Shown here in pieces: positions 43,733-52,715 of a stretch of DNA of 64,000 nt; positions within the stretch are counted from its first letter, which is position 1, and every line of letters begins with the position of its first letter. Origin of the DNA: Thermococcus bergensis (GTDB taxonomy: Archaea > Methanobacteriota_B > Thermococci > Thermococcales > Thermococcaceae). The notes below the pieces were generated by a model. It did no database searches. It worked only from the letters and a program-made list of their open reading frames with translations, and was not told where the DNA came from. The stretch is taken from assembly GCF_020386975.1 (NCBI RefSeq), contig NZ_JABFNK010000001.1, positions 186,001 to 250,000 on the forward strand, written 5' to 3'. The position numbers and the translations under genes are program-made.

Positions 43733-44152
43733 ATGGGAAGAGTAAGGAAGGAAAAGGCAGAAATGTTCCCCCTATCTCCGGAATCATGGTACCTTGTGGT
43801 TTATTTTAATGAAAAACTTGAGTACCTTTACATACCCTCATCCAATAAACCAGACTTAGAAAGACTTGGATATCTTCTGGCGGCTTTTAAGCTGTTTAAT
43901 ATCCCTTATTTGCTTTTTGGAGTTCATGGGGAGGATATTTTTGAGCTTAGGGATGATTTCGAAGAAAGATTGAAAGAAGAGTTTGGTGTGAATATTGATG
44001 AGAACGTCCTTGCCAAAGAATTTAAGAGCTCACTTAGGAACATCGAGAATTTAAAGACATTTTACGAAAAGCTCGGGTTTTTTGAAGACCTTGAGGAGCT
44101 TGAAGATCTAAGAAGGCTGTATGAGGAGTACCTGAAAAAGAGGAGAAAATGA
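43733..44152 (+). CDS. Unknown 139-residue protein
   Basis: Beta-alpha start (ESWYLVVYFNEKLEYLYIPS), a hydrophobic helix region (LGYLLAAFKLFNIPYLLFG) and a long charged helical tail (LEELEDLRRLYEEYLKKRR). No known family. It follows the cupin gene directly (ATG one base past its stop), suggesting joint function. No membrane segment is certain. GTGATTAACATG places the ATG at 43733. Confidence 0.65.
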   Translation: MGRVRKEKAEMFPLSPESWYLVVYFNEKLEYLYIPSSNKPDLERLGYLLAAFKLFNIPYLLFGVHGEDIFELRDDFEERLKEEFGVNIDENVLAKEFKSSLRNIENLKTFYEKLGFFEDLEELEDLRRLYEEYLKKRRK

Positions 44153-44197
44153 ACAGTTAAGCGAAAAATTCTTTAAACCTTCTTTTTATCTAAGAGC

Positions 44198-45073
44198 ATG
44201 AACATTTACGAAATGCTTGCTTTAATAGGCACTGGGCTACTCCTTCGGAGGGTAATAAAATCTGAGAAGCCTTTTGCTCACTTGAATAAGTTTGCATCCC
44301 AGGTGCTTTTAACATTCTATGTCTTTTCAAACGTTGCCTCAAAGGACATCGCCTATCTGGTGGAAATCAAGATTGTGTTCTTGTATGTCTTCTTAGTCAT
44401 TGCCCTCAGTCTTGGAGCGTCTTTCCTCTATGCGAGGGTTTTTGTAGAGGATAAAAAGTGGCAGGGGGCGTTGATGATACTCTCGACGTATCCAAACACA
44501 GTCGCAATGGGTTTCCCGATAGCGAGCCTGTTTTTAGATGATTTAACTCCAGCGATTATCTACGCAAGCACAAACACCTTAATAGTCCTCCCCTTAGTTA
44601 CTTTCATAGCCGCGCATTATTCGAGCGGAAAAGCCTCACTCAAGGAAAGCCTCATAAGGGCGCTTAAGTTTCCGCCCACCAGTGCCAATGTACTTGCCCT
44701 CATCCTTGTGCTGCTCGGGATTAAGCTTCCCTCGCAACTGCTGGGCGTGATGAACAAAATTGGCTGGTGGAGCATTCCTGCCATTCTAATATACTTCGGC
44801 TCTCGTATAAACCTCCAGAAATTTGAATGGAGGAAGCTTCTTGAGGTGGGGACGTTTAGAATAGTCATACCCTTCGTTTTCGTGGTTTTAACCCTAAAAA
44901 CAAGCCCTGAAATATTTTATGCGGTGCTGGTTGAGGCATCGATGCCCCCAGCAATAATGGCAAATACCATTTTAGCCCACTACAGGCTTAGAGAGGAGGA
45001 AGGGATAGGGGCTACAGTTGTACTAACGATAGCGGTTTTGATACTGTTTTTGGTGCTCAGAGCTTTTGTTTAG
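44198..45073 (+). CDS. AEC-family transporter (auxin efflux carrier-like)
   Basis: 291 residues with about nine to ten membrane segments. Hallmarks of the AEC family: ALIGTGLLLRRV, YPNTVAMGFPIASLF in the first half and VEASMPPAIMANTILAHYR near the end. Substrate unknown; relatives move malate or other organic acids. Its start follows the preceding gene by about 45 bases and may be transcribed separately. Confidence 0.85.
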   Translation: MNIYEMLALIGTGLLLRRVIKSEKPFAHLNKFASQVLLTFYVFSNVASKDIAYLVEIKIVFLYVFLVIALSLGASFLYARVFVEDKKWQGALMILSTYPNTVAMGFPIASLFLDDLTPAIIYASTNTLIVLPLVTFIAAHYSSGKASLKESLIRALKFPPTSANVLALILVLLGIKLPSQLLGVMNKIGWWSIPAILIYFGSRINLQKFEWRKLLEVGTFRIVIPFVFVVLTLKTSPEIFYAVLVEASMPPAIMANTILAHYRLREEEGIGATVVLTIAVLILFLVLRAFV

Positions 45074-45162
45074 ACTTTCGTGTTCTTAGAGGGATTTTTG
45101 ACGTTAGCATCTTGTATGGAGAATAACCAAAAACAAACAAAAACGGTTAAAAATCTGGAAAC

Positions 45163-46125
45163 TTAATACGGCAGTTCAAGAACAAGAATAGACTTCCCAT
45201 ACTCTCTTATCCTTGCTGTCTTTCCGGAGTATTCAAGGGCGTCAATTATGTCTGCTTTTCTTGGGAATCTGTGGAATTCTTTAGTTAGCTTTTCAAAGAA
45301 CTCCCAAGCGGCTATGTGCTCAAAGTTTTCCCTGAATGGTTCTACTATTATCAGCTTCCCACCTTCATCAACAAAATCAAGCGCCTTTGCTACAGTCCAG
45401 TAGATCTCTGGAATGTACTCGAGAACAAAACTCATTATAACAACATCATATTTTCGCTTGGGGATTATGTGTCTTATTTCGGCCTCCTTTAAATGTACCC
45501 AATCCATTCCGAGAGTCTTTATGTTTCTCCGGGCGATACTCAAAAGTCTTGGGGAAAAATCGACACCTACATATTCGCCATTTGGGCCCACATATCTTCC
45601 GAGCTCTACTGGAGAAACTGAACCACATCCCAGGTCAAGAACCCTGATGCCATCTTTGAGATTGCCTATTTTGGCTATTATCTTTCGGTACAGATTATTG
45701 AGCGGGTTCGAAAGTCGAGTGTTCCAGAAGTCCGCATCCTTATCAAAATCCATCGTCACCTTGGGATTTTCAAACGACGAGAACGCATAAGTTGCCATTT
45801 CGACAATCCTGTCTTGTAATTGGATCCATTCTGGAATTACATCACTCAACCTGTCGTATTTAATGAGAAACGTCCTTAGGAATTTCCTGTTGCGCACCCT
45901 GTTTTCGTTGACCTCGATAATGCCGAGGTCATAGTATGTGCTGAGAAGTGATTTCAAGTAAGGCCTATTTGGAACATCTATCGAATTTAAGAGCTCCTCG
46001 AGGGTTGTGGCTTTACCAGTATTTCTAAAGATTCCCAACTCAAGACCCATTTTTACTACGTTAAAAAAAGAGAACTCGATTAGGGTTTCCAGATTGAAGT
46101 CAAATTTTTCTATTTGATTTTCCAT
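45163..46125 (-). CDS. Methyltransferase with N-terminal dimerisation wHTH (O-methyltransferase type)
   Basis: 320 residues. First about 90 form a winged-helix dimerisation domain (FFNVVKMGLELGIF, LEELLNSIDVPNRPYLKSLL). SAM-binding motif I VLDLGCGSVSPVELGRYVG, then YVGVDFSPRLLSIARR and YDVVIMSFVLEYIPE. This is the pattern of O-methyltransferase-like enzymes. GAGGTGAC precedes ATG 46125 (MENQIEKF). Acceptor unknown. Confidence 0.8.
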   Translation of the reverse strand: MENQIEKFDFNLETLIEFSFFNVVKMGLELGIFRNTGKATTLEELLNSIDVPNRPYLKSLLSTYYDLGIIEVNENRVRNRKFLRTFLIKYDRLSDVIPEWIQLQDRIVEMATYAFSSFENPKVTMDFDKDADFWNTRLSNPLNNLYRKIIAKIGNLKDGIRVLDLGCGSVSPVELGRYVGPNGEYVGVDFSPRLLSIARRNIKTLGMDWVHLKEAEIRHIIPKRKYDVVIMSFVLEYIPEIYWTVAKALDFVDEGGKLIIVEPFRENFEHIAAWEFFEKLTKEFHRFPRKADIIDALEYSGKTARIREYGKSILVLELPY

Positions 46126-46352
46126 TTTTGTCACCTCGCATGAATTGGGTGTGGATACCATTTGGGATTTACAAATCTTCCTGTATTCGATTAATCTGCA
46201 GTATCTAAGACTATCCTGGTTCCATCACTAACAAACCCCGGATCAGCAGCACTTCTTTGTAATGACCACAACATATGGGGCTGTTCTCTAAATGGTTAAA
46301 AGCGTAAAGTTTAAATATTTTGACTTAGTATTTCTTAATGGGGTGGTTTAGT

Positions 46353-46516
46353 GTGCCTAAGGCGACCTTTGTTATTAGTGAGGAACCTTAGAGGAATTTA
46401 AAAAAGTGGCTATCCAGCGTTATGGGAACAAGAGAGGCGTTCTGAGTGTGGCAATAGAAGAAGCCATTAAAGACTGGATCAAGAAAACCAAAAAGGAGCT
46501 GGAAAATGCCGAGTGA
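46353..46516 (+). pseudogene. Ribbon-helix-helix-like gene upstream of tnpB, frame-broken
   Basis: GTG 46353 opens PKATFVISEEP and then stops at TAG 46389. The -1 frame continues from LEEFKKVAIQRYGNKRG through VLSVAIEEAIKDWIKK to TGA 46514. Together they form a small ribbon-helix-helix-type protein of about 54 residues with one base missing near 46385. GGGGTGG precedes the start. Its end overlaps the tnpB ATG by 11 bases, so the two were translationally coupled. Small DNA-binding genes often sit before tnpB in Thermococcales. Confidence 0.6.
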
Positions 46517-47684
46517 GACTGTTAAGCTCACGGCAAAGTTCAAACTCAAGACGGAGCCCGAAGGGTTAGAAGACCTCTTCTCCCTTTATTCTGATATTGT
46601 TAATTTTCTCCTTGATTATGCTTTCGAAAACAACATCACGAGCTTTTACCGGCTGAAGAAGGAGACTTACAAGGGCCTCCGGAGGGAATACCCAGACCTT
46701 CCGAGCCATTACCTCTACACGGCTTGTCAAATGGTTACCTCAATCCACAAGAGCTACAGGAAGAGAAAAAGACGAGGAAAAGCTAATGGAAAGCCCGTCT
46801 TCAAAAAGCAAGTGATAATGCTTGATGATCATCTTTTCAAACTCGACCTTGACGGTGGATTTGTCAAGCTCTCAACTCCCGGCGGAAGGCTGGAACTGGA
46901 GTTTTACCCTGCAAAATACCACGAGAAGTTTAGAGGGTGGAAAATAGGACAAGCGTGGCTTGTTAAAAATTCAAAGGGGAGTTTCATCAATATTGTCTTT
47001 TCCGAGGAGGTTGAAGTTAGAGAGCCAAAAGCCTTTGTTGGTGTGGACTTGAACGAAAACAATGTTACCCTTAGCCTTCCAGAGGGGGATTTTATCCAGA
47101 TTATCACTCACGAGAGGGAGATTAGAACGGGCTACTTCTTGAAGAGAAGGAGAATCCAGAAGAAGCTAAAAACGGGTAAAAAGAGGAGAGAGCTTTTGGA
47201 AAAGTATGGCGAAAGAGAAAGGAACAGACTAAATGACTTGTATCACAAGTTAGCAAACAAGATTGTTGAACTGGCGGAAAAGTATGGTGGTATTGCTCTT
47301 GAAGACTTAACGGAAATCAGGAACACAATAAGGTATTCGGCTGAAATGAACGGTCGCTTGCACAGGTGGGGTTTTAGGAAGCTTCAATCCATTATTGAGT
47401 ATAAAGCCAAGTTGAAGGGTGTGAGTGTGGTTTTTGTTAATCCTGCTCGCACTTCATCCCTGTGTCCGATATGTGGGGGTAAGTTAAGCCCGAATGGGCA
47501 CAGGGTTTTGAAATGCGAGTGTGGTTTTGAGGCTGACCGTGACGTGGTCGGCTCTTGGAATATTCGTTTGAGGGGCCTGAAGATGTGGGGAGTCTCCGTT
47601 CCCCCCGAAAGCCAGCCAATGAAGACGGGAGGCTGGAAGCCTACCCGTTACGAAATTAACACTCTACACACACTTTACGGGTAG
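46506..47684 (+). CDS. tnpB: TnpB, RNA-guided nuclease of IS605-type elements
   Basis: 392 residues, full length. RuvC-like active site: Asp in GVDLNENNVTL (near 180), Glu in ALEDLTEIRN (near 266) and Asp in EADRDVVGSWNIR (near 345). The zinc ribbon is CPICGGKLSPNG ... CECG. N-terminal basic region KSYRKRKRRGKANGKP. TnpB is the ancestor of Cas12 and cuts DNA guided by an RNA made from the element's right end. No TnpA (Y1) gene is nearby, so this is an isolated tnpB. The catalytic residues are all present. Confidence 0.93.
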   Translation: MPSETVKLTAKFKLKTEPEGLEDLFSLYSDIVNFLLDYAFENNITSFYRLKKETYKGLRREYPDLPSHYLYTACQMVTSIHKSYRKRKRRGKANGKPVFKKQVIMLDDHLFKLDLDGGFVKLSTPGGRLELEFYPAKYHEKFRGWKIGQAWLVKNSKGSFINIVFSEEVEVREPKAFVGVDLNENNVTLSLPEGDFIQIITHEREIRTGYFLKRRRIQKKLKTGKKRRELLEKYGERERNRLNDLYHKLANKIVELAEKYGGIALEDLTEIRNTIRYSAEMNGRLHRWGFRKLQSIIEYKAKLKGVSVVFVNPARTSSLCPICGGKLSPNGHRVLKCECGFEADRDVVGSWNIRLRGLKMWGVSVPPESQPMKTGGWKPTRYEINTLHTLYG

Positions 47685-47695
47685 GCAGAACGGTC
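47560..47695 (+). ncRNA. Candidate omega-RNA / right end of the TnpB element
   Basis: The last about 40 codons of tnpB and bases just beyond contain strong nested stems: CCAGCC / GGCTGG (around 47611-47637) and a perfect 10-bp pair GCCTACCCGT (47639-47648) / ACGGGTAGGC (47677-47686), the latter spanning the tnpB stop codon. In IS605-type elements the guide RNA overlaps the tnpB 3' end and finishes at the right end, followed by guide sequence. The position and folding fit that, but expression is not shown. Confidence 0.45.
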
Positions 47696-47923
47696 AACTA
47701 CCGACCACACTGCCCTCATTCCTCCTAGAAGAAGCGGTAATATTAACACTGGGTACTATAATGGTAGTTATAATATTTAAGATTTTTGGCTTTGTTTTGT
47801 GATTTGTGACATATGTTGATATTAACATGTGTTTGGTACCATACGTTCTTTTTAGCTTTAAAAGTCACGAGAGGAGTGCTTTTTGTCCATGTCTTGTTTG
47901 TCGTTCTGCCAATATTCTCTCCA

Positions 47924-48792
47924 GGGCGTGTTTAGTTTCACCCCCTGTTATTTAAACAGTATTTGACTCTGAGGAGGATTTTCAGACCATAACACATTAC
48001 CCCAAGCAGGATTCGGGTTACAGTAGTCTTTTTCAGAAAACAGGGGATCCTACTGCCAAACCACGTTGTAAACGCACCCCAGAACCCCTCATGAGGATTC
48101 CTATGCCTGTACTCTTCTTCAGAAAACACTCTGTCTCTCTTCTTACTACCAAAACCACCTGGAGCGTTCTTAGTTTTCTTAACAATCGGCCGATAACCCT
48201 TTTCCACCACAGTGTTCAGAACTTTCTTTGAATCATAAGCCCCATCAGCATAAAAATTCCCAGAACCCCCCGGCAGGAGTTCAATCAGCTCGTTCTCAGA
48301 AGTTGTGATCTTCACAGCAACCGGATACAGTAAACCCGGCAGGATTCTCGTTATTGCCTGAACTTCTATCCTGCCCTTTTTTTATTTGTAATAATGGTTG
48401 AGTCTGCTTGAGTGCTGGCGTAGGGTAATTTCTGGAGTTTTTTCAGGAGGTGGTTTGTCAGTTCTTCGAGGTTCAGCTTTTTCTCCCAGTTGTGGAGGGT
48501 TGAGTAGTGAATGTTTGCTCCGAAGAATTTTCTGCCGTAGTGCTGGGCGTCTCTGAGAGGTAGGTTGTAGTATTGTTTAAAGAGGAGTATTGCCAGTATT
48601 GTTTTTACTGGAAATTTTTTGGATTTTGGCAGGTTCTTCAGCTTTCCTTCTGATTCGAAGTCTGCTAAAACGTCAAGAATTGCGAATGCCACGCTTTCAG
48701 GGTCTTTGAGTCTGTGATCCCATCTGGGGATCACGACAACCACCCGAAAGAATTCAGCAAAAACCCTAATAAAGGTTACTATAAACACGCCC
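47924..48792 (-). mobile_element. 869-bp DDE insertion sequence, copy 4
   Basis: Ends as in other copies and a 10-bp duplication ATTCTCTCCA at 47914-47923 and 48793-48802. Minus orientation. Its transposase-start end faces the promoter of the sodium:solute symporter gene. Confidence 0.95.
47938..48788 (-). CDS. Transposase of IS copy 4 (-1 shift at A7)
   Basis: Same product as copy 1; the slippery run is T7 on the plus strand at 48377-48383. No inactivating change is seen apart from the split shared by all copies. Confidence 0.85.
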
Positions 48793-48802
48793 ATTCTCTC
48801 CA

Positions 48803-48816
48803 AAAACTTTAAATAG
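48803..48816 (+). promoter_or_regulatory. TATA-like element of the symporter gene next to IS copy 4
   Basis: CTTTAAATAG at 48807-48816, preceded by AAAA, lies about 45 bases before ATG 48860. IS copy 4 ends at 48792, 14 bases upstream, so the promoter is spared. Confidence 0.45.
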
Positions 48817-48859
48817 CCTCCAATATTCCCCGGCTTGTGCTTTCAAGAGGTGCAGAAAA

Positions 48860-50300
48860 ATGAGCGTAGTTTGGACGACACTTGTTTTGTATATGGGAGC
48901 AATGCTAGGAGTTTCAGTGTATGCAAGGAAGTACATTAAGACCTCGGCCGACTTTTTGGTGGCCGGGAGAAGGCTTGGACTGGCATTAACAACCGCAACT
49001 CTTGCAGCCACTCACTATGGTGGTGGCTTTCATCCTTGGAGGAGCTAGTTGGGGAGCCACCTACGGGTTAGGAGGAATTTGGTACGGTTTTGCCTGTGGA
49101 TTGGGGCTTCTTCTCTTGGGTCTGACCCTTGCAAAGCCTATGCGTGCTCTGGCCCTGTACACAGTCCCAGATGTCTTGGAGATGCGCTATAAGAGTAAAG
49201 CAATAAGGCTTTTGGCAGCAACGCTATCGCTTTTAGCCCTTGTGGGCATACTTGGAGCGCAGGTGTGGGCAGCATCGGCAGTGTTTGAAGCCATAGGATT
49301 GCCGGGAACTGCAGGAGCAGTATTTGCCACGTTGATTTTCATAGCGTACACGGCTTTCTCAGGGTTATGGGCTGTGGCACTGACGGATTTCATTCAGGTG
49401 ATACTTGGAAGCATTGGCGTGACAGTTGCAGTGGTGCTTGGGCTGAGCAAAGTGGGTGGCTTTGAAGGATTAAGGACGAGTCTTGCATCAATTCCAAACC
49501 TACCTCAGGCATCTGGGGAGTACTTCAACTTCATGTCACTGGGAGTTTCGCTCTTTGCCCTGACGTTAGCGGCAACGGTGATGTACACATTGATAGGACA
49601 GGATTTTTACCAGAGGCTCTTTGCCTCTAAGGACGAGAAGACTGCAAGAATGGGAGCAATTTACGCTGGAATTCTGCTTATGGCGTTATCTTTCCTCCCA
49701 GCCCTTGCAGGAATGCTTGCATTGGCTCTTTCGAGTGATCCTCAAGCGATAATCGATTCACCAAAGACTGCAGTGCCGAAACTAGTGATCACAGTGTTTG
49801 GAAGCGGAGTGGGAGCGATATTCGTAGCTGCAATCCTCGCTGCAGTGATGAGTACGGCCGATTCCTTATTATCAGCAGCAACCTCTCACGTGGTTAAGGA
49901 CGTTTATCAGAGCTTTATAGAACCGGAGGCAGACGATAAAAAACTACTGAAGCTCTCAATCGGGACTACAATAGCTATAGGTCTCCTAGCCCTTGTCGCT
50001 GCATTGACAGTTCAGGGAATAGTTGAGCTCCTTATATACTCCTACGACATCTACACTTCGGGAGTCTTTGTTCCATTGATACTGGGCATCTACTGGAAGA
50101 GGGCAACAAAAGAAGGTGCCTTGCTTGGAATGATTGCCGGAGCATTAACTGCTGTTGCAGGAATAACTGGAGTAGTGAGCTTCAGCTACTGGGAGTACAT
50201 CTACGTAAGCGGAGCCCTTGTTTCAGCAGTGGTCATGGTGTTTGTTAGCCTCTTAACCTCTCCAGAGCCGCTTGATGAAGACTTCAAAAATGCCTTTTAA
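48860..50300 (+). pseudogene. Sodium:solute symporter (SSS family), one-base frameshift
   Basis: ATG 48860 (after AAGAGGTGC) encodes the first helix and the family block YARKYIKTSADFLVAGRR ... LAATHYGGGF, then the frame is lost. The +1 frame continues ILGGASWGATYGLGGIWYGF and runs with about a dozen membrane helices to 50300. Skipping one base at 49031 restores an SSS protein of about 480 residues. Family marks include the TSADFLVAGR start and SAATSHVVKDVYQ near the end. Either a recently inactivated transporter or an assembly error. Na+ -coupled uptake of proline or a similar solute is the expected role. Confidence 0.8.
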
Positions 50301-50381
50301 TTTGGCTTTCTCATTTTTTCATTATTGGGACAGTTAATGGAGAAAATGTGACTGCAACAGTTTCTCTCAATATAATGTATA

Positions 50382-51313
50382 ACCCTAGTTCCCATTAGAT
50401 CGTTAGAGTTATAAGCACTTAAGTCTTTTGGTTGATTGGTGGTTGTTATGAACTTTCAGCAGGAAATCCTGATCATAAAATCCGAAATCTATCCGATAAT
50501 CAGCAAACACTACCCGAAAAACACTCACAGGGAAATAATCAGCCTCTACGACCTAATAACCTTCGCAATACTAGCACACTTGCACTTTAACGGAGTTTAC
50601 AAGCACGCTTACAGAGTCCTAATCGAAGAAATGAAGCTGTTCCCCAAAATCAGGTACAACAAACTAACAGAACGCTTGAACAGGCACGAAAAACTCCTGC
50701 TCCTAGCGCAGGAAGAATTATTCAAAAAACACGCCAGAGAATACGTTAGAATACTGGACTCAAAGCCCATTCAGACCAAGGAGTTGGCCAGAAAAAACAG
50801 GAAGGAGAAGAAGGGTTCTTCAGAAATCATCTCTGAAAAGCCCGCAGTTGGGTTTGTTCCCTCTAAAAAAAGTTTTACTATGGGTACAAGCTGACCTGTT
50901 ACTCTGATGGAAATTTGCTGGCTTTACTGTCTGTTGATCCGGCGAATAAGCATGATGTGAGTGTTGTCAGGGAAAAGTTCTGGGTGATTGTTGAGGAGTT
51001 TTCTGGCTGTTTTCTGTTTTTGGATAAGGGTTACGTTAGTAGAGAACTTCAGGAGGAATTCCTGAAGTTTGGCGTTGTTTACACGCCGGTGAAGCGGGAG
51101 AATCAGGTTAGTAATCTGGAGGAGAAGAAGTTTTACAAGTACTTGTCTGACTTTCGCAGGAGGATTGAGACTTTGTTTTCGAAGTTTTCTGAGTTTCTTC
51201 TGAAGCCGAGCAGGAGTGTTAGTTTGAGGGGGTTGGTTGTCAGGATTTTAGGGGCGATTCTGGCCGTGAATCTGGACAGATTATACAACTTCACAGATGG
51301 TGGGAACTAGGGT
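50382..51313 (+). mobile_element. 932-bp IS982-type element, copy B
   Basis: Ends ACCCTAGTTCCCA / TGGGAACTAGGGT, with an 8-bp duplication AATGTATA at 50374-50381 and 51314-51321. Opposite orientation to copy A; the two are near-identical, with a few substitutions (for example an R-to-H change near the N-terminus). Confidence 0.95.
50448..51310 (+). CDS. IS982-type transposase, copy B, two frames joined at A7
   Basis: Same arrangement as copy A, with A7 at 50865-50871 in the context AAA AAA AGT. ATG 50448 follows GGTGGTTGTT. First Asp in RILDSKPIQT, second in FLFLDKGYVS, Glu in the C-terminal RRRIETLF. Both copies keep the split, so it is not random decay. Confidence 0.85.
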
Positions 51314-51410
51314 AATGTATACAGTTAGGTTTGTGAAATGCATAGTAATAGATGATCATTGCAGATATATGACTACGAAAAGCTAATTTGCCAAAACCCC
51401 CAAACTAAAG

Positions 51411-52331
51411 ATGGTGGGTATCTTGCCTTCAAAGAAGAGACAAATAAAAGGGAAAGCATTTATTAGTGATCGTTTTGAGAATTTTGAACTCCCCACAGGA
51501 CTTGCAAACAACATAAAAGGTACTGTTGCCGAATTAATTGGTCAAAATTATCTGTGGAATAAATTAATACCAGAACTCAGAAAACAATATGATATTGTTC
51601 ATTATTTATCTCCTCAGGTGCCATATACCAATTTTGAGAGGGACTTCTATTCTTTTCAAAGATCAAACTTTTTGAAGCGATTAAAAATAGCTAGGAAAAT
51701 GTTAGTTTCTACTCTCTCAGAGTGGATATTGCCCCCTACTGTCAAGGGAGGATACTTAGTTGTGAGTGATGGATATTATCACAAGGAAGATGATGTGTTT
51801 GAGGTCGAGATATTTCTAGACTTGGATCCGAACGAGCCGATTATACGCCGTCCGGTATGGGTGAATAGGAAAGATCGCCAAGGATTTAGGGATATTGATG
51901 CTCTTATTTCAAGTGGGTATTTTATTTCTTGGGAGAACATAAACAAAACATTAACTCTTAAAAAGGCCTTAGGGGAGTTATTAGAAGGCTCACAATACAT
52001 TCCTGATTGTATGCTATTATTGGGGAAGATTGAAGGTACAAAAGACTTTCATTTAATCCCTATCTTCAAGACCAAGAGAATTCATAAATTCAACATAAAA
52101 CGGAGCGACCTTGAGAAGCATTATGAGCTTCCAATACTCAAAATCGAGAAGGTTTTAATTATCGAAGTTAAAGGAGGAAGTAGGAGATTCACATTTACTA
52201 ATAATCAGATAAAATTAATTAAGAACATCCCCACGAACGTACCTATCGAATTCCTCATTATACACGTACCAATAGGGGATATCATTTCATTGAAAGAGGC
52301 TCAAATCCACATATACAAGATGATAAAATAA
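51411..52331 (+). CDS. AT-rich unknown protein with PD-(D/E)XK-like C-terminus
   Basis: 306 residues. Near the C-terminus IPDCMLLLGKIE is followed by EKVLIIEVKGGSRRF and a Gln-containing helix (NNQIKLIKN), which matches the D...ExK core of restriction-like nucleases; an early helix GTVAELIGQNYL could supply the upstream Glu. Codon use and base composition are visibly more AT-rich than neighbouring genes, and it sits between an IS and a membrane gene, so it was probably acquired. It may be an orphan nuclease of a defence or mobile system. No clear ribosome binding site. Confidence 0.6.
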   Translation: MVGILPSKKRQIKGKAFISDRFENFELPTGLANNIKGTVAELIGQNYLWNKLIPELRKQYDIVHYLSPQVPYTNFERDFYSFQRSNFLKRLKIARKMLVSTLSEWILPPTVKGGYLVVSDGYYHKEDDVFEVEIFLDLDPNEPIIRRPVWVNRKDRQGFRDIDALISSGYFISWENINKTLTLKKALGELLEGSQYIPDCMLLLGKIEGTKDFHLIPIFKTKRIHKFNIKRSDLEKHYELPILKIEKVLIIEVKGGSRRFTFTNNQIKLIKNIPTNVPIEFLIIHVPIGDIISLKEAQIHIYKMIK

Positions 52332-52358
52332 TTTGTTGAGGGTTGGGAGGCCACGTTT

Positions 52359-52709
52359 TCATAATGAAAAAGCTAGGCCTAATGTGGTTAGCAACATCAG
52401 TGTGATGATGAGCGAAATTAGGTAAATTAGCGCTGCTGCAGCAAAAAGTCCAAGACCAAAATTAAACCCGGACTTAAATGTTAGTTCGATTCTCAGTGGA
52501 GGACTTTGAGATTCCGCTGTCTCTGTTTTTATGCTTGGCATAAGTGAGAAGAGGTAACTCGCAATTAGGAGTAGCACCATTAGGATTATAACAAAGATCG
52601 GAAGTTTTGAATCTGATGGTATCCACCCAGCTAGGGTTGATATCAAGAGCGTTATGCTAACAACTAAAACTCCCCACAGTATAGCCTTGAAACCTCCGTT
52701 CACAAACAT
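52359..52709 (-). CDS. Small membrane protein, unknown
   Basis: 116 residues with three or four membrane segments (ILWGVLVVSITLLISTLAG, IFVIILMVLLLIASYLFSL, and FGLGLFAAAALIYLISLI). No family recognised. Converges with the nuclease-like gene, ending 28 bases from its stop. Start chosen at the ATG before FVNGG (52709); the frame extends to 52715. Confidence 0.6.
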   Translation of the reverse strand: MFVNGGFKAILWGVLVVSITLLISTLAGWIPSDSKLPIFVIILMVLLLIASYLFSLMPSIKTETAESQSPPLRIELTFKSGFNFGLGLFAAAALIYLISLIITLMLLTTLGLAFSL

Positions 52710-52715
52710 CACCAA

